Below, piece after piece: positions 7,708 to 15,735 of a stretch of 64,000 nucleotides of DNA. The notes under the pieces were generated by a model. It saw only the letters and a program-made list of their open reading frames with translations, was not told where the DNA came from and ran no database searches. This DNA comes from a virus, in the IMG/VR virus record IMGVR_UViG_3300025652_000032, positions 1 through 64,000 of that record; one strand, 5' to 3'. The stretch's first letter is position 1, and every line of letters starts with the position of its first letter. Made by a program: the position numbers and the translations under genes.

Positions 7708-9264
7708 ATGAAAAGTTTAAACGACTTTAAAACTTCAATTATGGAAAGTGCCAAGGATACAATTGTGTATACCTTTGGTCGATTTCAACCACCGACATCG
7801 GGACATCAACTCCTGATTGACAAGGTTATCTCTGTAGCGAAAAAGCAAGGAGCAGAACACCGCATTTACCCAAGTGTATCAAATGACCCTAAGAAAAATC
7901 CTCTGTCCCACACGGACAAGGTAAAGTTCATGAAGCAGATGTTCAAGAAAGCGAACATCGTGAATGATAAAAAAATCATCACACCCTTTCATGCCGCCAA
8001 ACAACTCAGCGATCAGGGTTACAAGAACGTAATCCTGATCGTTGGGGGCGACAGGGTTGCTGATCTACGCAAACAAATCACACAGTATATCGATCATCCA
8101 GATCCCAAGAAGGCATTTTACTTCGACTCGTTCAAGGTAGTCAGTGCAGGAAAGCGTGATCCGGATTCGAGCGATATCAGTGGCATGTCAGCATCAAAGA
8201 TGCGAAAAGCAGTAGGAGATAAAGACTTCGATCTGTTCATGCAAGGGATGCCAGACTCGGTGTCCAAGACAACAGCAAAGAGACTATACAACGCGATCGC
8301 AAAGGGTATGAACCTCAAGGAAGATCGTGATTATGCAGACGAATACAAAAAGCATCATGCGAGTCCTGAGCAGCGTGCAAGACGCATCTCACGCACTGTA
8401 ACCCGGAAAAAAGCAGAACGAGAGGGTAGAGTCGCTAAAGGAGACGGAAAGGATATAGATCACAAGGATCACAATCCACACAACGATTCCCCATCCAATC
8501 TCCGCATCAAATCCAAGTCCTCGAACAGAAGTGACAACGGACACAAACCCGGCGAGAAACAGAAGCAACACGAAGAGACTGAGGTTGATGAACTCACAAT
8601 TCAACAGCGAAGGAATATCTCTAAAGCAGCAAAGAAAACTGCCAAACGAAGACTGAAGACTAGACTTCGCAAGAAGAAGCAGAAAAAAGGTTCTGTAGAA
8701 CTCAAGAAAAAGGCAGGCAAAGAAGCGATCAATGCTCTCAAGAAAAAGTTCTTGAAAGGTAAGCGTTACGCGGATCTCTCCCATTCCGAAAAGGAAAGAA
8801 TCGATGGTAAATTGAAAAAAGTTCCCAAGGCCCGACTAGATGCCATCAGAAAAAAGATGATGCAGGTTGCCAAAGATAAAGAGAGAGAAAGACTCAAGAC
8901 CGCCCGTGCTGGTACGAATGAAGAGAAACTTGAACCAAAGGATCGGGAGATGGGAACCAAATCATGCACCGATACCTATGCAGACGATACACCCGGACAG
9001 AAGAGGATCAAGTCCTTCAAGGAAGCATGTTGGGATACCCATGTGCAGAAGGGCATGAAGAAAAAGGGTAACAAGATGGTTCCCAACTGTGTACCCAAGA
9101 ACGAGGATCTTGATGAAGTGTCTCCTCCCGGATTCGAGGGAACCGTAAAGGCGATGAAGAAGCATAAAGAAGTAGACAACCCATATGCACTCGCGTGGTA
9201 TATGAAGAATAAGGGTTACAAGTCACACAAGAAGAAAGACGGATCAGACAAAGACAAAAAATAA
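7708..9264 (+). CDS. Nucleotidyltransferase (cytidylyltransferase fold) fused to an HNH-like segment and phage modules
   Basis: 518 residues. Residues about 17-200 form a Rossmann-like nucleotidyltransferase: GRFQPPTSGHQLLI contains the (H/T)xGH signature, VGGDRVADLR is the central strand, and ISGMSASKMR resembles the ISxTxxR motif. The fold fits nicotinamide- or cytidylyl-transfer. Residues about 210-275 add a segment with IDHKDHNPHNDSPSNLR, an HNH-nuclease-like signature. A lysine-rich coiled region (LTIQQRRNISKAAKK onward) and two short modules ending in VPNC and KNKGYKSHKKK follow. The N-terminus MKSLNDFKTSIME followed by S resembles a capsid-targeting peptide. Start from the GGAGGT site 14 bases upstream. 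Confidence 0.82.
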   Translation: MKSLNDFKTSIMESAKDTIVYTFGRFQPPTSGHQLLIDKVISVAKKQGAEHRIYPSVSNDPKKNPLSHTDKVKFMKQMFKKANIVNDKKIITPFHAAKQLSDQGYKNVILIVGGDRVADLRKQITQYIDHPDPKKAFYFDSFKVVSAGKRDPDSSDISGMSASKMRKAVGDKDFDLFMQGMPDSVSKTTAKRLYNAIAKGMNLKEDRDYADEYKKHHASPEQRARRISRTVTRKKAEREGRVAKGDGKDIDHKDHNPHNDSPSNLRIKSKSSNRSDNGHKPGEKQKQHEETEVDELTIQQRRNISKAAKKTAKRRLKTRLRKKKQKKGSVELKKKAGKEAINALKKKFLKGKRYADLSHSEKERIDGKLKKVPKARLDAIRKKMMQVAKDKERERLKTARAGTNEEKLEPKDREMGTKSCTDTYADDTPGQKRIKSFKEACWDTHVQKGMKKKGNKMVPNCVPKNEDLDEVSPPGFEGTVKAMKKHKEVDNPYALAWYMKNKGYKSHKKKDGSDKDKK

Positions 9265-9268
9265 ATGG

Positions 9269-9276
9269 CATAAATA
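9269..9276 (+). promoter_or_regulatory. Late promoter variant (CATAAATA)
   Basis: CATAAATA lies just after the stop codon at 9264 and 33 bp before the ATG at 9309. The same variant precedes gp23 and the tail-fibre module in this window, which supports its use. Confidence 0.6.
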
Positions 9277-9308
9277 TATGTGACATTTAACCCAGAAAAG
9301 GAACCAAC

Positions 9309-9752
9309 ATGAAAAAGTTCAAAGAATTAAGAGAAGACATCCACGAAAGCACAGGTGGCGAAACCAGAGCAGGATTTGGCGTAGGTAAATCTGCCAGAGA
9401 CTCAATCGCAAACCTTAACGACATTACCTCTGAGGAATCACGAAGTGCAGTCAATGCGTTCATCGAATCATTCCTTAGTGGTCCATGTCTCAACCCCGGA
9501 CATAGACTAGCAGAACTTCGTGCTAGACTCAACACTGTAGGACTTTCGTTCGATATGGATCATAGAAATGTAGGACTCGGTGAACAGTCATACGGACTCA
9601 ACGCATACGGTGGTAGGTATGGGTTTGTTGATATGGACGGCGTAGTCAAGGAAGACGATGGCATCGAACCCAAGTTGGGTCGAAGTCTCTCCCTCAATGT
9701 GAATGTTACCTCCGATGGCGGAGAGTATAGAATGGAAGCAAAGATCGTATAA
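9309..9752 (+). CDS. Hypothetical with capsid-targeting-like N-terminus
   Basis: 147 residues. The first 17 residues (MKKFKELREDIHESTGG) have the form of a T4 internal-head-protein leader, with a candidate prohead-protease cut in IHE followed by S. The rest contains a helical FIESFLSGPCLNPGHRLAELRARLNTVGLSFD segment, then strand-rich sequence with NAYGGRYGFVDMDG. I do not recognise a fold. It is preceded by a late-promoter variant and followed within 4 bp by the next gene, consistent with a virion protein made late. Confidence 0.7.
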   Translation: MKKFKELREDIHESTGGETRAGFGVGKSARDSIANLNDITSEESRSAVNAFIESFLSGPCLNPGHRLAELRARLNTVGLSFDMDHRNVGLGEQSYGLNAYGGRYGFVDMDGVVKEDDGIEPKLGRSLSLNVNVTSDGGEYRMEAKIV

Positions 9753-9755
9753 AAT

Positions 9756-10133
9756 ATGAATTTTGATGAGTTGAATGATGCAAATTTCGTGATGTATGCG
9801 ATGAAGCATTATGAAAACCCACAGTTCACTGGTATTGAAGAGTTTCACGAAGACCTGAATAGAATAAAATATATCAAACGTCTTCTGAGAAAATACCACA
9901 AAACGAATGAACTACGGGAACGATTAATACTGAATCACTTAATAATAATGAACAACGTGTTTGATTGTGAACCGATGTGTCGTTTGTTATTTCATAAGAT
10001 CGATGAAGAATTGCAACCTCAACTCAAGACGTTTTTAGTTTACCTTAATTACTTACCAAGAAAAATCCCAAACATAGATCTAGAAGAGATCCCGTTGGAT
10101 CCTAGAATAGTAGAAAAATTGAGAGGCCTCTAA
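9756..10133 (+). CDS. Conserved marine T4-like phage protein, unknown function
   Basis: 125 residues, all-helical by appearance (NFVMYAMKHYENPQFTGIEEFHEDLNRI, IKRLLRKYHKTNELRERLILNHLIIMNNVF). I recall close relatives as conserved proteins of unknown function in marine T4-like phages. Three bases separate it from the previous gene, and its TAA overlaps the next ATG (TAATG), so the genes are likely translationally coupled. Confidence 0.75.
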   Translation: MNFDELNDANFVMYAMKHYENPQFTGIEEFHEDLNRIKYIKRLLRKYHKTNELRERLILNHLIIMNNVFDCEPMCRLLFHKIDEELQPQLKTFLVYLNYLPRKIPNIDLEEIPLDPRIVEKLRGL

Positions 10134-10822
10134 TGGGCGCAGTAGACGCATTCATCGCATACAAGTTTATCAAGATCTTAAGCACACCTTTTGATCAGAC
10201 TGATGCATATAAACTTGGAATCATCAATGCCGATGGTAAAGTTCTCAAGAAGAGAAAAGATCTTCAGGGAACCAATGAGAAAAAGGCGTATACAATTTTC
10301 CACCAAATTGGTTGGAACCTCAAGAGAATCCTAAACAAGATTCCCGGAACCAAGAGTAGATTTGGTTCCTTTGCTGCTGCTTTGTTTTTGCTGAAAGAAG
10401 AGGCAGAAGGTAAGTATACCGATTGGAATCTTGTAGAACAATATATCCTAGAGTATGCACAAGAAGAAGGTCTGCTGTTAACTGAAGACGTACCAGCAAA
10501 CAACGCTGGTTCTGGACAGGTTGCAGGACTCGGTGACGAACCTCCTGTGAAGAAGGGTATGACTGGGGACGTTCAGAGAAGAAACCAAGTCAAGGAAGGT
10601 TATGAATCCTTCGCTGGTGCGAGAGTGTTTGATGTTACCGAAGACGAGTACATGAAATGCAACTATGGAAGAACTAAACACGAAAGATGGAATCGCAAAC
10701 TCAAGATGGAAGATGTGGGTCGAGAAGACATCAAAAAGTTCGCCCATCGAAACCCTTCCAAGTCAGTAATTGTTAGAAACGAGAAAACTGGGGAGATGCA
10801 GTATCTACTCCGCAGGAGGTGA
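10133..10822 (+). CDS. Conserved phage hypothetical, two-part architecture
   Basis: 229 residues. The N-terminal part (about 1-110) begins with DAFIAYKFIKILSTPFDQTDAYKLGIINADG and is helical. A low-complexity linker (about 118-145) rich in Gly, Asn and Pro follows. The C-terminal part holds VFDVTEDEYMKCNYGRTKHERWNRKL and VIVRNEKTGEMQYL, a pattern I recall from marine T4-like phages without a known role. The stop codon lies within the ribosome site of the next gene, so the two are coupled. Confidence 0.75.
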   Translation: MGAVDAFIAYKFIKILSTPFDQTDAYKLGIINADGKVLKKRKDLQGTNEKKAYTIFHQIGWNLKRILNKIPGTKSRFGSFAAALFLLKEEAEGKYTDWNLVEQYILEYAQEEGLLLTEDVPANNAGSGQVAGLGDEPPVKKGMTGDVQRRNQVKEGYESFAGARVFDVTEDEYMKCNYGRTKHERWNRKLKMEDVGREDIKKFAHRNPSKSVIVRNEKTGEMQYLLRRR

Positions 10823-10824
10823 AA

Positions 10825-11679
10825 ATGAAAAGGTTACTCTTATTGTCATGTCTTTTAATCGGATGTGAAACTACACCAGAACCATCAGCGTCGAGTACGA
10901 TCACTCACGCGATAGAAGTTCAGGAAGAAACAACAGAACAAATAAACGAATCCTCTACTATAATTGAGGAGAGTAGTGATACCATTCGTAGAGATGCGGA
11001 TGGTATCCTTGATATCACGGCGTTTGGAGAACGAACACCGGAGATCGAACGCATCGAAGACAGGGCGCACAACATAATCGATGAAACTAACGTCATCGAA
11101 AATGAAACAATAAAGACAAAAGAGGCATTAGAAGACCTAAATCGTGCAAATGAATTAATTCGACAAAGTGGCGCCAAAGTGGCACAACTGGAAAAAGAAG
11201 TTGCAGAGTTAAACAAAGAAGATGCCGCTTTACGACGCGAGGCGATCGAGAACTTTTATGGTACGATTACCCTGTTCTATGTGATAGGGTTCGCCGGACT
11301 CATTCTTGGTATCTTCATGGTTTCATACAGCAAGAAACTCGGCGGTACGCTTATCCTTGCAGGACTTCTGATTCTTGGTTTTGCTACTGCTTCCGTGTAT
11401 TACCTAGAAGAGATTGCAGCAGTAGGATTCTGGATCACCATAGCAGGAATCATAACTGCTGTTGGTACTCTGATCTATCTTATCCTTCGAGCAAAGACGG
11501 AAAGAAAGACAAACGATCAAGTGGTGGAGTTAGTCGAGGTAATCAAAGAAAAGATGCCACAGGACGTTCGAAACGAAATGTTCTCAAAAGGTGGTGTGGC
11601 ATACACAATCACCGATGCGTCCACCAAGAAAATAATAAACGAAGTTAAAGTTCGGAATGGATTTAAGCATACCCGTTGA
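10825..11679 (+). CDS. Lipoprotein with periplasmic coiled coil and three membrane segments
   Basis: 284 residues from ATG 10825, which sits five bases after AGGAGG; an in-frame GTG two codons earlier overlaps the ribosome site. MKRLLLLSCLLIGC is a lipoprotein signal with a lipobox (LIGC) and lipidated Cys14. Residues about 20-140 are acidic and predicted coiled coil, repeatedly carrying IE/ET heptads. Then come three hydrophobic spans at about 147-165, 172-191 and 198-218, and a charged C-terminal tail of about 60 residues. A lipidated N-terminus plus membrane-embedded C-terminal part recalls unimolecular spanins, although those have only one C-terminal span. Superinfection exclusion is an alternative. 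It converges with the next gene with a 17-bp overlap. Confidence 0.75.
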   Translation: MKRLLLLSCLLIGCETTPEPSASSTITHAIEVQEETTEQINESSTIIEESSDTIRRDADGILDITAFGERTPEIERIEDRAHNIIDETNVIENETIKTKEALEDLNRANELIRQSGAKVAQLEKEVAELNKEDAALRREAIENFYGTITLFYVIGFAGLILGIFMVSYSKKLGGTLILAGLLILGFATASVYYLEEIAAVGFWITIAGIITAVGTLIYLILRAKTERKTNDQVVELVEVIKEKMPQDVRNEMFSKGGVAYTITDASTKKIINEVKVRNGFKHTR

Positions 11680-12244
11680 TCTTTCCGTGTAGCATCTTAC
11701 AGATGTAATAGGCGTCCACGATATCCGATACCGGGTTCTGGACGCCTGTTTTCTTAGGTGTCATGATCTTACACAGATCCTTTCCCGTCTCTTTTACGAA
11801 CGCATCGAACATGAGATCCTTGGATGCATTACCTTTATCAGTTGCGAACTTCTTTACTTCAGTTGGTGCTACAACCTCAAGTGGCGTGGCAGACTGGAAT
11901 AACTTGTACTTCAGAACTCCCACGTTCTCTGCTAACTGGAATACTCTACCAGTTGCATTGAAGGCATATCCTTCGAGTGCTACTTGATCACATCCCACGA
12001 TACAGTCAATTGCCCAGTCTGATATGCTATCGTAACGTCCGGAGTCTGGACATAAGTTGACGGGTGATCCAATTGACTTGAATCGCTCACCCTTTATGTT
12101 CTTGAGAAATGATTTTGCATATTTCTCGGTGTCTGTGAGATAGAAGAACAAACAATGCTCAAACTTGAACTTAGCAGATGATGGTTTGGAAAAAACGCAT
12201 ACTGCTGGTGATGTTAAACTGTAATCGATTCCTGCAATGGCCAT
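11663..12244 (-). CDS. RuvC-like Holliday-junction endonuclease (RNase H fold)
   Basis: 193 residues. The RNase H-fold acidic residues are in place: Asp in AGIDYSLTSPAV (residue 6), Glu in QVALEGYAF (about 91) and the pair in VSDIVDAYYICK (about 175-178). Together these suggest a RuvC-type resolvase that cuts branched DNA before packaging, replacing T4 gp49, which I do not see in this window. The ATG follows GGGAGG with a seven-base spacer, and that ribosome site is part of a terminator stem. A late promoter lies inside the same hairpin, so late expression is expected. Confidence 0.82.
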   Translation of the reverse strand: MAIAGIDYSLTSPAVCVFSKPSSAKFKFEHCLFFYLTDTEKYAKSFLKNIKGERFKSIGSPVNLCPDSGRYDSISDWAIDCIVGCDQVALEGYAFNATGRVFQLAENVGVLKYKLFQSATPLEVVAPTEVKKFATDKGNASKDLMFDAFVKETGKDLCKIMTPKKTGVQNPVSDIVDAYYICKMLHGKINGYA

Positions 12245-12281
12245 AAAAAACCTCCCGTATAAAGAGTATTTATACGAGAGG
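12245..12281 (-). terminator. Intrinsic terminator of the nrdJ-porin unit, also holding the next gene's ribosome site
   Basis: On the minus strand a 13-bp stem (12281-12269 with 12263-12251, one G-U pair) and a 5-base loop, followed by six T residues at 12250-12245. It ends transcription coming from the porin gene. The 3' arm contains GGGAGG (12256-12251), the ribosome site of the RuvC-like gene whose ATG begins at 12244. Confidence 0.9.
12267..12274 (-). promoter_or_regulatory. T4-type late promoter inside the terminator hairpin
   Basis: An exact TATAAATA on the minus strand, spanning the end of the 5' arm and the loop. With T4 spacing the transcript would begin near 12261, so it would lack the 5' arm and leave the GGGAGG ribosome site unpaired. 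Confidence 0.82.
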
Positions 12282-12312
12282 TCTTAGGTTGTGTACAGGT
12301 TACTTCGTTAAA

Positions 12313-13338
12313 TCAGAAACTAATAGTGATACCACTACGGAGAACGAACTGTCCCGAATCGGAACCAGATCGCCATCCAGTGTTTTCTGTGTCGAAGTTA
12401 CTACCGATACCCTCAAGAGCATACCCGGCCGTGTTGGTCCAGACAAGTCCGTGAGCGAGATCGTAGTTACCACCTACGGTGAGAATGTTGAGACTACCAT
12501 CGTAGTCACCAATTTCCCACTGTGCAAATCCTTCGAACTTATCGAAGCACTTATATGCAGCAGTAGTGACTACTGACCAGTTGTCGAGACTACCAGCACC
12601 TGCATCATTAGCAATCCAGTCTGCATCGAGAGTAAGAAGACCCTCGGTGAGTGTACCACCAAAGGTGAAACTGTTCACACCTTCCGTGACAGAATCATAT
12701 GCCCAACCACCGTTGAGTGACACGGAGTCATTCACACGATAATTCGCTGCGACACCGATGGCATACTTGTTGTCTCCAACTCCTACACCAGCAGTATCGA
12801 AACCATTGTTGTAGAAGGCGCTGACTTCGAAGTCACCGAATGATCGGAAGGCCTCAACACCTGCTCCGCGTCCCTGTCCGAAGGTAAGTGCCGTGACACT
12901 ATAGTTCAGGGTTGTGAGTTGAGTTGGATCAGTGACGTATCCAGCATAGAACTGGGGAACGAACTGTCCGACTCGAATGTTTGCTTCTTCGAACATACGA
13001 AGAGTAACGACTGCATCAAGCAGATCGAAACTGTTGGTAGCGTCCGACCATTCACCACTGACGAGGTAAGAGAAACTCTCGTTGCTCGTATCTCCTGAGA
13101 AGGTTAGACGGGCGCGGTCAACCGAAAAACCATTTTGGGCGGGAAGTCCGCCACCGTTGGAATACTCCCAACCAGTTTGAATGAAACCACCGACGTTGAT
13201 GCCGAGATGATTGTCATTGAGTGATGCTCTTGTTGAGGCATCAGCGAGGACAAGACTGAATGCGTCGTTGTCCATATCCTGTCCTACAGCAACTCCGCTG
13301 AAAAGACATGATGTAATAATAGCATTGATCATTTTCAT
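12313..13338 (-). CDS. Outer-membrane porin, phosphate-selective porin O/P-like
   Basis: 341 residues. Residues 1-19 form a Sec signal peptide (MKMINAIITSCLFSGVAVG). The mature chain is built of alternating beta strands and ends in ITISF, the terminal phenylalanine needed for outer-membrane insertion. Segments such as FSVDRARLTFSGD, FDLLDAVVTLRMFEEANIRVGQFVPQFYAG and FGQGRGAGVEAF follow the order seen in porin O/P family proteins (RARL, DAY, VGQFKPPF, GRGxGVQ), a group that includes phosphate-selective porins. It lies 24 bp after nrdJ, with its own AAAGGAGA ribosome site, and a terminator follows. Expression with nrdJ from a sigma70 promoter should be early. Solute specificity is inferred from the family. 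Confidence 0.82.
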   Translation of the reverse strand: MKMINAIITSCLFSGVAVGQDMDNDAFSLVLADASTRASLNDNHLGINVGGFIQTGWEYSNGGGLPAQNGFSVDRARLTFSGDTSNESFSYLVSGEWSDATNSFDLLDAVVTLRMFEEANIRVGQFVPQFYAGYVTDPTQLTTLNYSVTALTFGQGRGAGVEAFRSFGDFEVSAFYNNGFDTAGVGVGDNKYAIGVAANYRVNDSVSLNGGWAYDSVTEGVNSFTFGGTLTEGLLTLDADWIANDAGAGSLDNWSVVTTAAYKCFDKFEGFAQWEIGDYDGSLNILTVGGNYDLAHGLVWTNTAGYALEGIGSNFDTENTGWRSGSDSGQFVLRSGITISF

Positions 13339-13362
13339 AATTTTTCTCCTTTATGTTTTAGA

Positions 13363-15297
13363 TCAGTTTGTTAAATCTACGATTTCACAAGAGTTGCCTG
13401 TACATGCAAATGTTTGTGTTCCAGCGGTCTGATCTTCCTTCTCGTACTCTCCGAGGCCAGACCAATCGATGTTTTCTGGAAGCGTCTTCAATAGTTCATT
13501 GTACTCTTCCTTGGTACAATCCTGATATGGTGCTTGTCTGTATGTGTGATCTGAGAATGGAAGGAATGAAACTCCTGACATCTCGTTGAAGTGATCGTAT
13601 ACCCATGCACCAACTTCCATCCATTCGTCTTCCTTAACGGAAACCGTGATAGAAGGTTTGTGTTCACACCAATGTCTCTGGTATGTCAACCAAAGTTCAA
13701 GTTGTTCGATGGCAGTCAGATCCGTTCTACAAATCGCCTTATCAGGTGACTTCTGTGGGAACGAGAAAACCATCGTGTGTTCTGGTTTCATTACATCTGG
13801 TTCACATGGGAAACCCTTTTCCTTCATGAACACACACAGAGGATCCTTGATATCCGCACGGACAGTGCGAACGTAATAAGGATTGTGTCGAGCATGAATA
13901 CCAGATGCAGCATCAACCAACTGTGAAACTGTTCCACTTGGTTTCACGCAAGTGATAGCAGCAGATTGGTTGATGTGTAGTTTCTTTGCCCATGTCTTGT
14001 TGACATCAACAGAATGGGACTTGAGATCTTCTAGGGTTCCTGCAAGTTTACCGTTGGTAGAACCATTGAGTAATGCGTTGTCCATGATACCCGTGAGAGA
14101 AACACCAAGAAGTCTTTCTTCTTCGCAGTTCTTCGTCCACTCACTAGACAGGTACTTAAAGTTCAGAAGGGTAGACTGCCATGTTCCGAGGATCGTTGCA
14201 AGACGAACCTTTTCCTTGAGAGTCTTTATTGTGTCATCAGCACGAACGACAACTTCTGTTAGATTACAGAACTCACGATCACGCAAGATGATTTCGCTGC
14301 ATGGGTTGGTTCCGAAGTTGTAGTTTGGATCTCGGCGTTCGTCAACAATCTTCTTTACCTGATCCTGACACGCAGCACGACTAAACATACCTCTCTCGCC
14401 ACTCTTTGACTTATAGAGAGACAACCACTCTTCCATGAACGTACCAATTTCGGGTGTACTCTTATATGCAACGGAGTTGTTTGCAAGGGCCCGTTGTGCG
14501 TTGTGTTCCCACCACTGTCCAGTCTTTGCATCTCTCATTCGTTCATCAGTAAGTGAAGACAATGAGATAAGAGCAGATCGACGGACACCACCGACTACAA
14601 CAATTTCAGCAATCTTGCAGATGATATCGTGGCACTCGACGGTAGTGAGTTTTCTGCCTGCGGCCTTACGGTAAGTCTCTACCGTGAATTGGAAAAGATC
14701 CTCAAGAGGTTGCGGTCCAGATGCTCTGCCGCCGAATGTCTTGAGTCTTGCTCCAGCAGGACGAACTTTACTTGTGTCCCATTGTGGTACTTGACCACCA
14801 ATGAGTAGCGAGGTGAGTTCTTTATAAGACTTTGCCCATCCCATCTTGGAATCACCGACGACAATGACTGTATCACTCGCATCAAATTCCTCTGCAATCG
14901 TTGGAAGTCTGTCTACGACATCACGTTCTACGCTAAAACCCATTCCTGTCCCGCACATGAGAACGTAGAGGATCTCATCGAAGGAACGAGGACGACTCGC
15001 TTCGCAGTATGCACAGTTGTACCCTGCAATATTGTCGCGTCTCAGTGCCTCACCGGCAGTCATCAACGCTCTCATGGAAGGCATGATCTTGAGTTCACGA
15101 ACTGCTTTTTCGAGTTCGTTCCTCTGATCTTTCGTTACCTTGAAATTACATTCTTCCTTGAGATGAGTCTCAAAGAAATCAAAATATCTGGCAACTGTTT
15201 CGGGCCAGGTCTCTCTGCGTCCTTCTTCTTCCAACCAACGGGAATACCGTGATAGGTGAATAAAAGACTGGTATAGCGTGGGTAATTCATCACACAT
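13363..15297 (-). CDS. nrdJ: Adenosylcobalamin-dependent ribonucleotide reductase, class II
   Basis: 644 residues from ATG 15297; the GTG at 15309 overlaps the GAGGAG ribosome site and is less likely. The chain carries the class II reductase set: YNCAYCEA (first active-site cysteine, about residue 97), GTGMGFSVER, VGGVRRSALISL, GTNPCSEIILRDREFCNLTEV (thiyl-radical and partner cysteines with catalytic Asn and Glu), CVKPSGTVSQL and a C-terminal CTGNSC redox pair spaced as in Lactobacillus triphosphate reductase. It is single-subunit and about 100 residues shorter than that enzyme. It needs B12 from the host, makes dNTPs for replication and works without oxygen. A consensus sigma70 promoter precedes it and the porin follows. 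Confidence 0.93.
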   Translation of the reverse strand: MCDELPTLYQSFIHLSRYSRWLEEEGRRETWPETVARYFDFFETHLKEECNFKVTKDQRNELEKAVRELKIMPSMRALMTAGEALRRDNIAGYNCAYCEASRPRSFDEILYVLMCGTGMGFSVERDVVDRLPTIAEEFDASDTVIVVGDSKMGWAKSYKELTSLLIGGQVPQWDTSKVRPAGARLKTFGGRASGPQPLEDLFQFTVETYRKAAGRKLTTVECHDIICKIAEIVVVGGVRRSALISLSSLTDERMRDAKTGQWWEHNAQRALANNSVAYKSTPEIGTFMEEWLSLYKSKSGERGMFSRAACQDQVKKIVDERRDPNYNFGTNPCSEIILRDREFCNLTEVVVRADDTIKTLKEKVRLATILGTWQSTLLNFKYLSSEWTKNCEEERLLGVSLTGIMDNALLNGSTNGKLAGTLEDLKSHSVDVNKTWAKKLHINQSAAITCVKPSGTVSQLVDAASGIHARHNPYYVRTVRADIKDPLCVFMKEKGFPCEPDVMKPEHTMVFSFPQKSPDKAICRTDLTAIEQLELWLTYQRHWCEHKPSITVSVKEDEWMEVGAWVYDHFNEMSGVSFLPFSDHTYRQAPYQDCTKEEYNELLKTLPENIDWSGLGEYEKEDQTAGTQTFACTGNSCEIVDLTN

Positions 15298-15341
15298 AAT
15301 AAGTGTCACTCCTCTGAATTTTGTATATCAATAAGTTATGT

Positions 15342-15369
15342 ATTATAGCAGAACGAATACTGGTGTCAA
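15342..15369 (-). promoter_or_regulatory. Consensus sigma70 promoter of nrdJ-porin
   Basis: On the minus strand TTGACA (15369-15364), a 16-bp spacer and TATAAT (15347-15342): both hexamers are perfect. The start site would be near 15335, giving a leader of about 38 bases with GAGGAG before the ATG at 15297. The -35 box overlaps the stop codon of the upstream gene. Confidence 0.9.
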
Positions 15370-15692
15370 GCAGTATTTACTTCAGGTGCGTACATTAATG
15401 GACGGACACATGGTTTCGCTATAACTCCTGCGGCCGCTAAATCAATATCTCCGAGGAGTGCCGCAAAGACGGTAGCGACAGCATTGATATCTGCTCCTGT
15501 AAGACGACTAATACCTTCGGCATCTCTGCCGTCTTCTACTGCTTCATTCGCATCATTTGGGAAGTCAGAAGAGATTTGTGCCCACTTCACTGCGAAGTCA
15601 TCGCCTCTTGCCTTCATGTATCTAATATTTTCACACATCGGACGGATGTATTGGTTCACGAACTTAATTGCTTCTGGATCTGTAATGGCCAT
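15366..15692 (-). CDS. Hypothetical protein at the end of the tail-fibre module
   Basis: 108 residues, largely helical (AIKFVNQYIRPMCENIRYMKARGDDFAVKWAQI), then an Ala-rich part (INAVATVFAALLGDIDLAAAGVIA). There is no export signal. It is the last gene in the fibre module and has AGGAG upstream. Its stop codon overlaps the -35 box of the nrdJ promoter. The helical first half resembles small virion accessory proteins, but I recognise no family. Confidence 0.65.
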   Translation of the reverse strand: MAITDPEAIKFVNQYIRPMCENIRYMKARGDDFAVKWAQISSDFPNDANEAVEDGRDAEGISRLTGADINAVATVFAALLGDIDLAAAGVIAKPCVRPLMYAPEVNTA

Positions 15693-15735
15693 TGTATTTG
15701 CTCCTAATTATTTTTTGGTTATCATCTATATATGA

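Noticed and set aside
8389-8784. Leftward open frame opposite the nucleotidyltransferase gene
   Set aside because: It is a shadow of lysine-rich codons on the other strand, lacks a ribosome site and yields a hydrophobic Leu/Phe-rich product expected from antisense of Lys/Glu codons.
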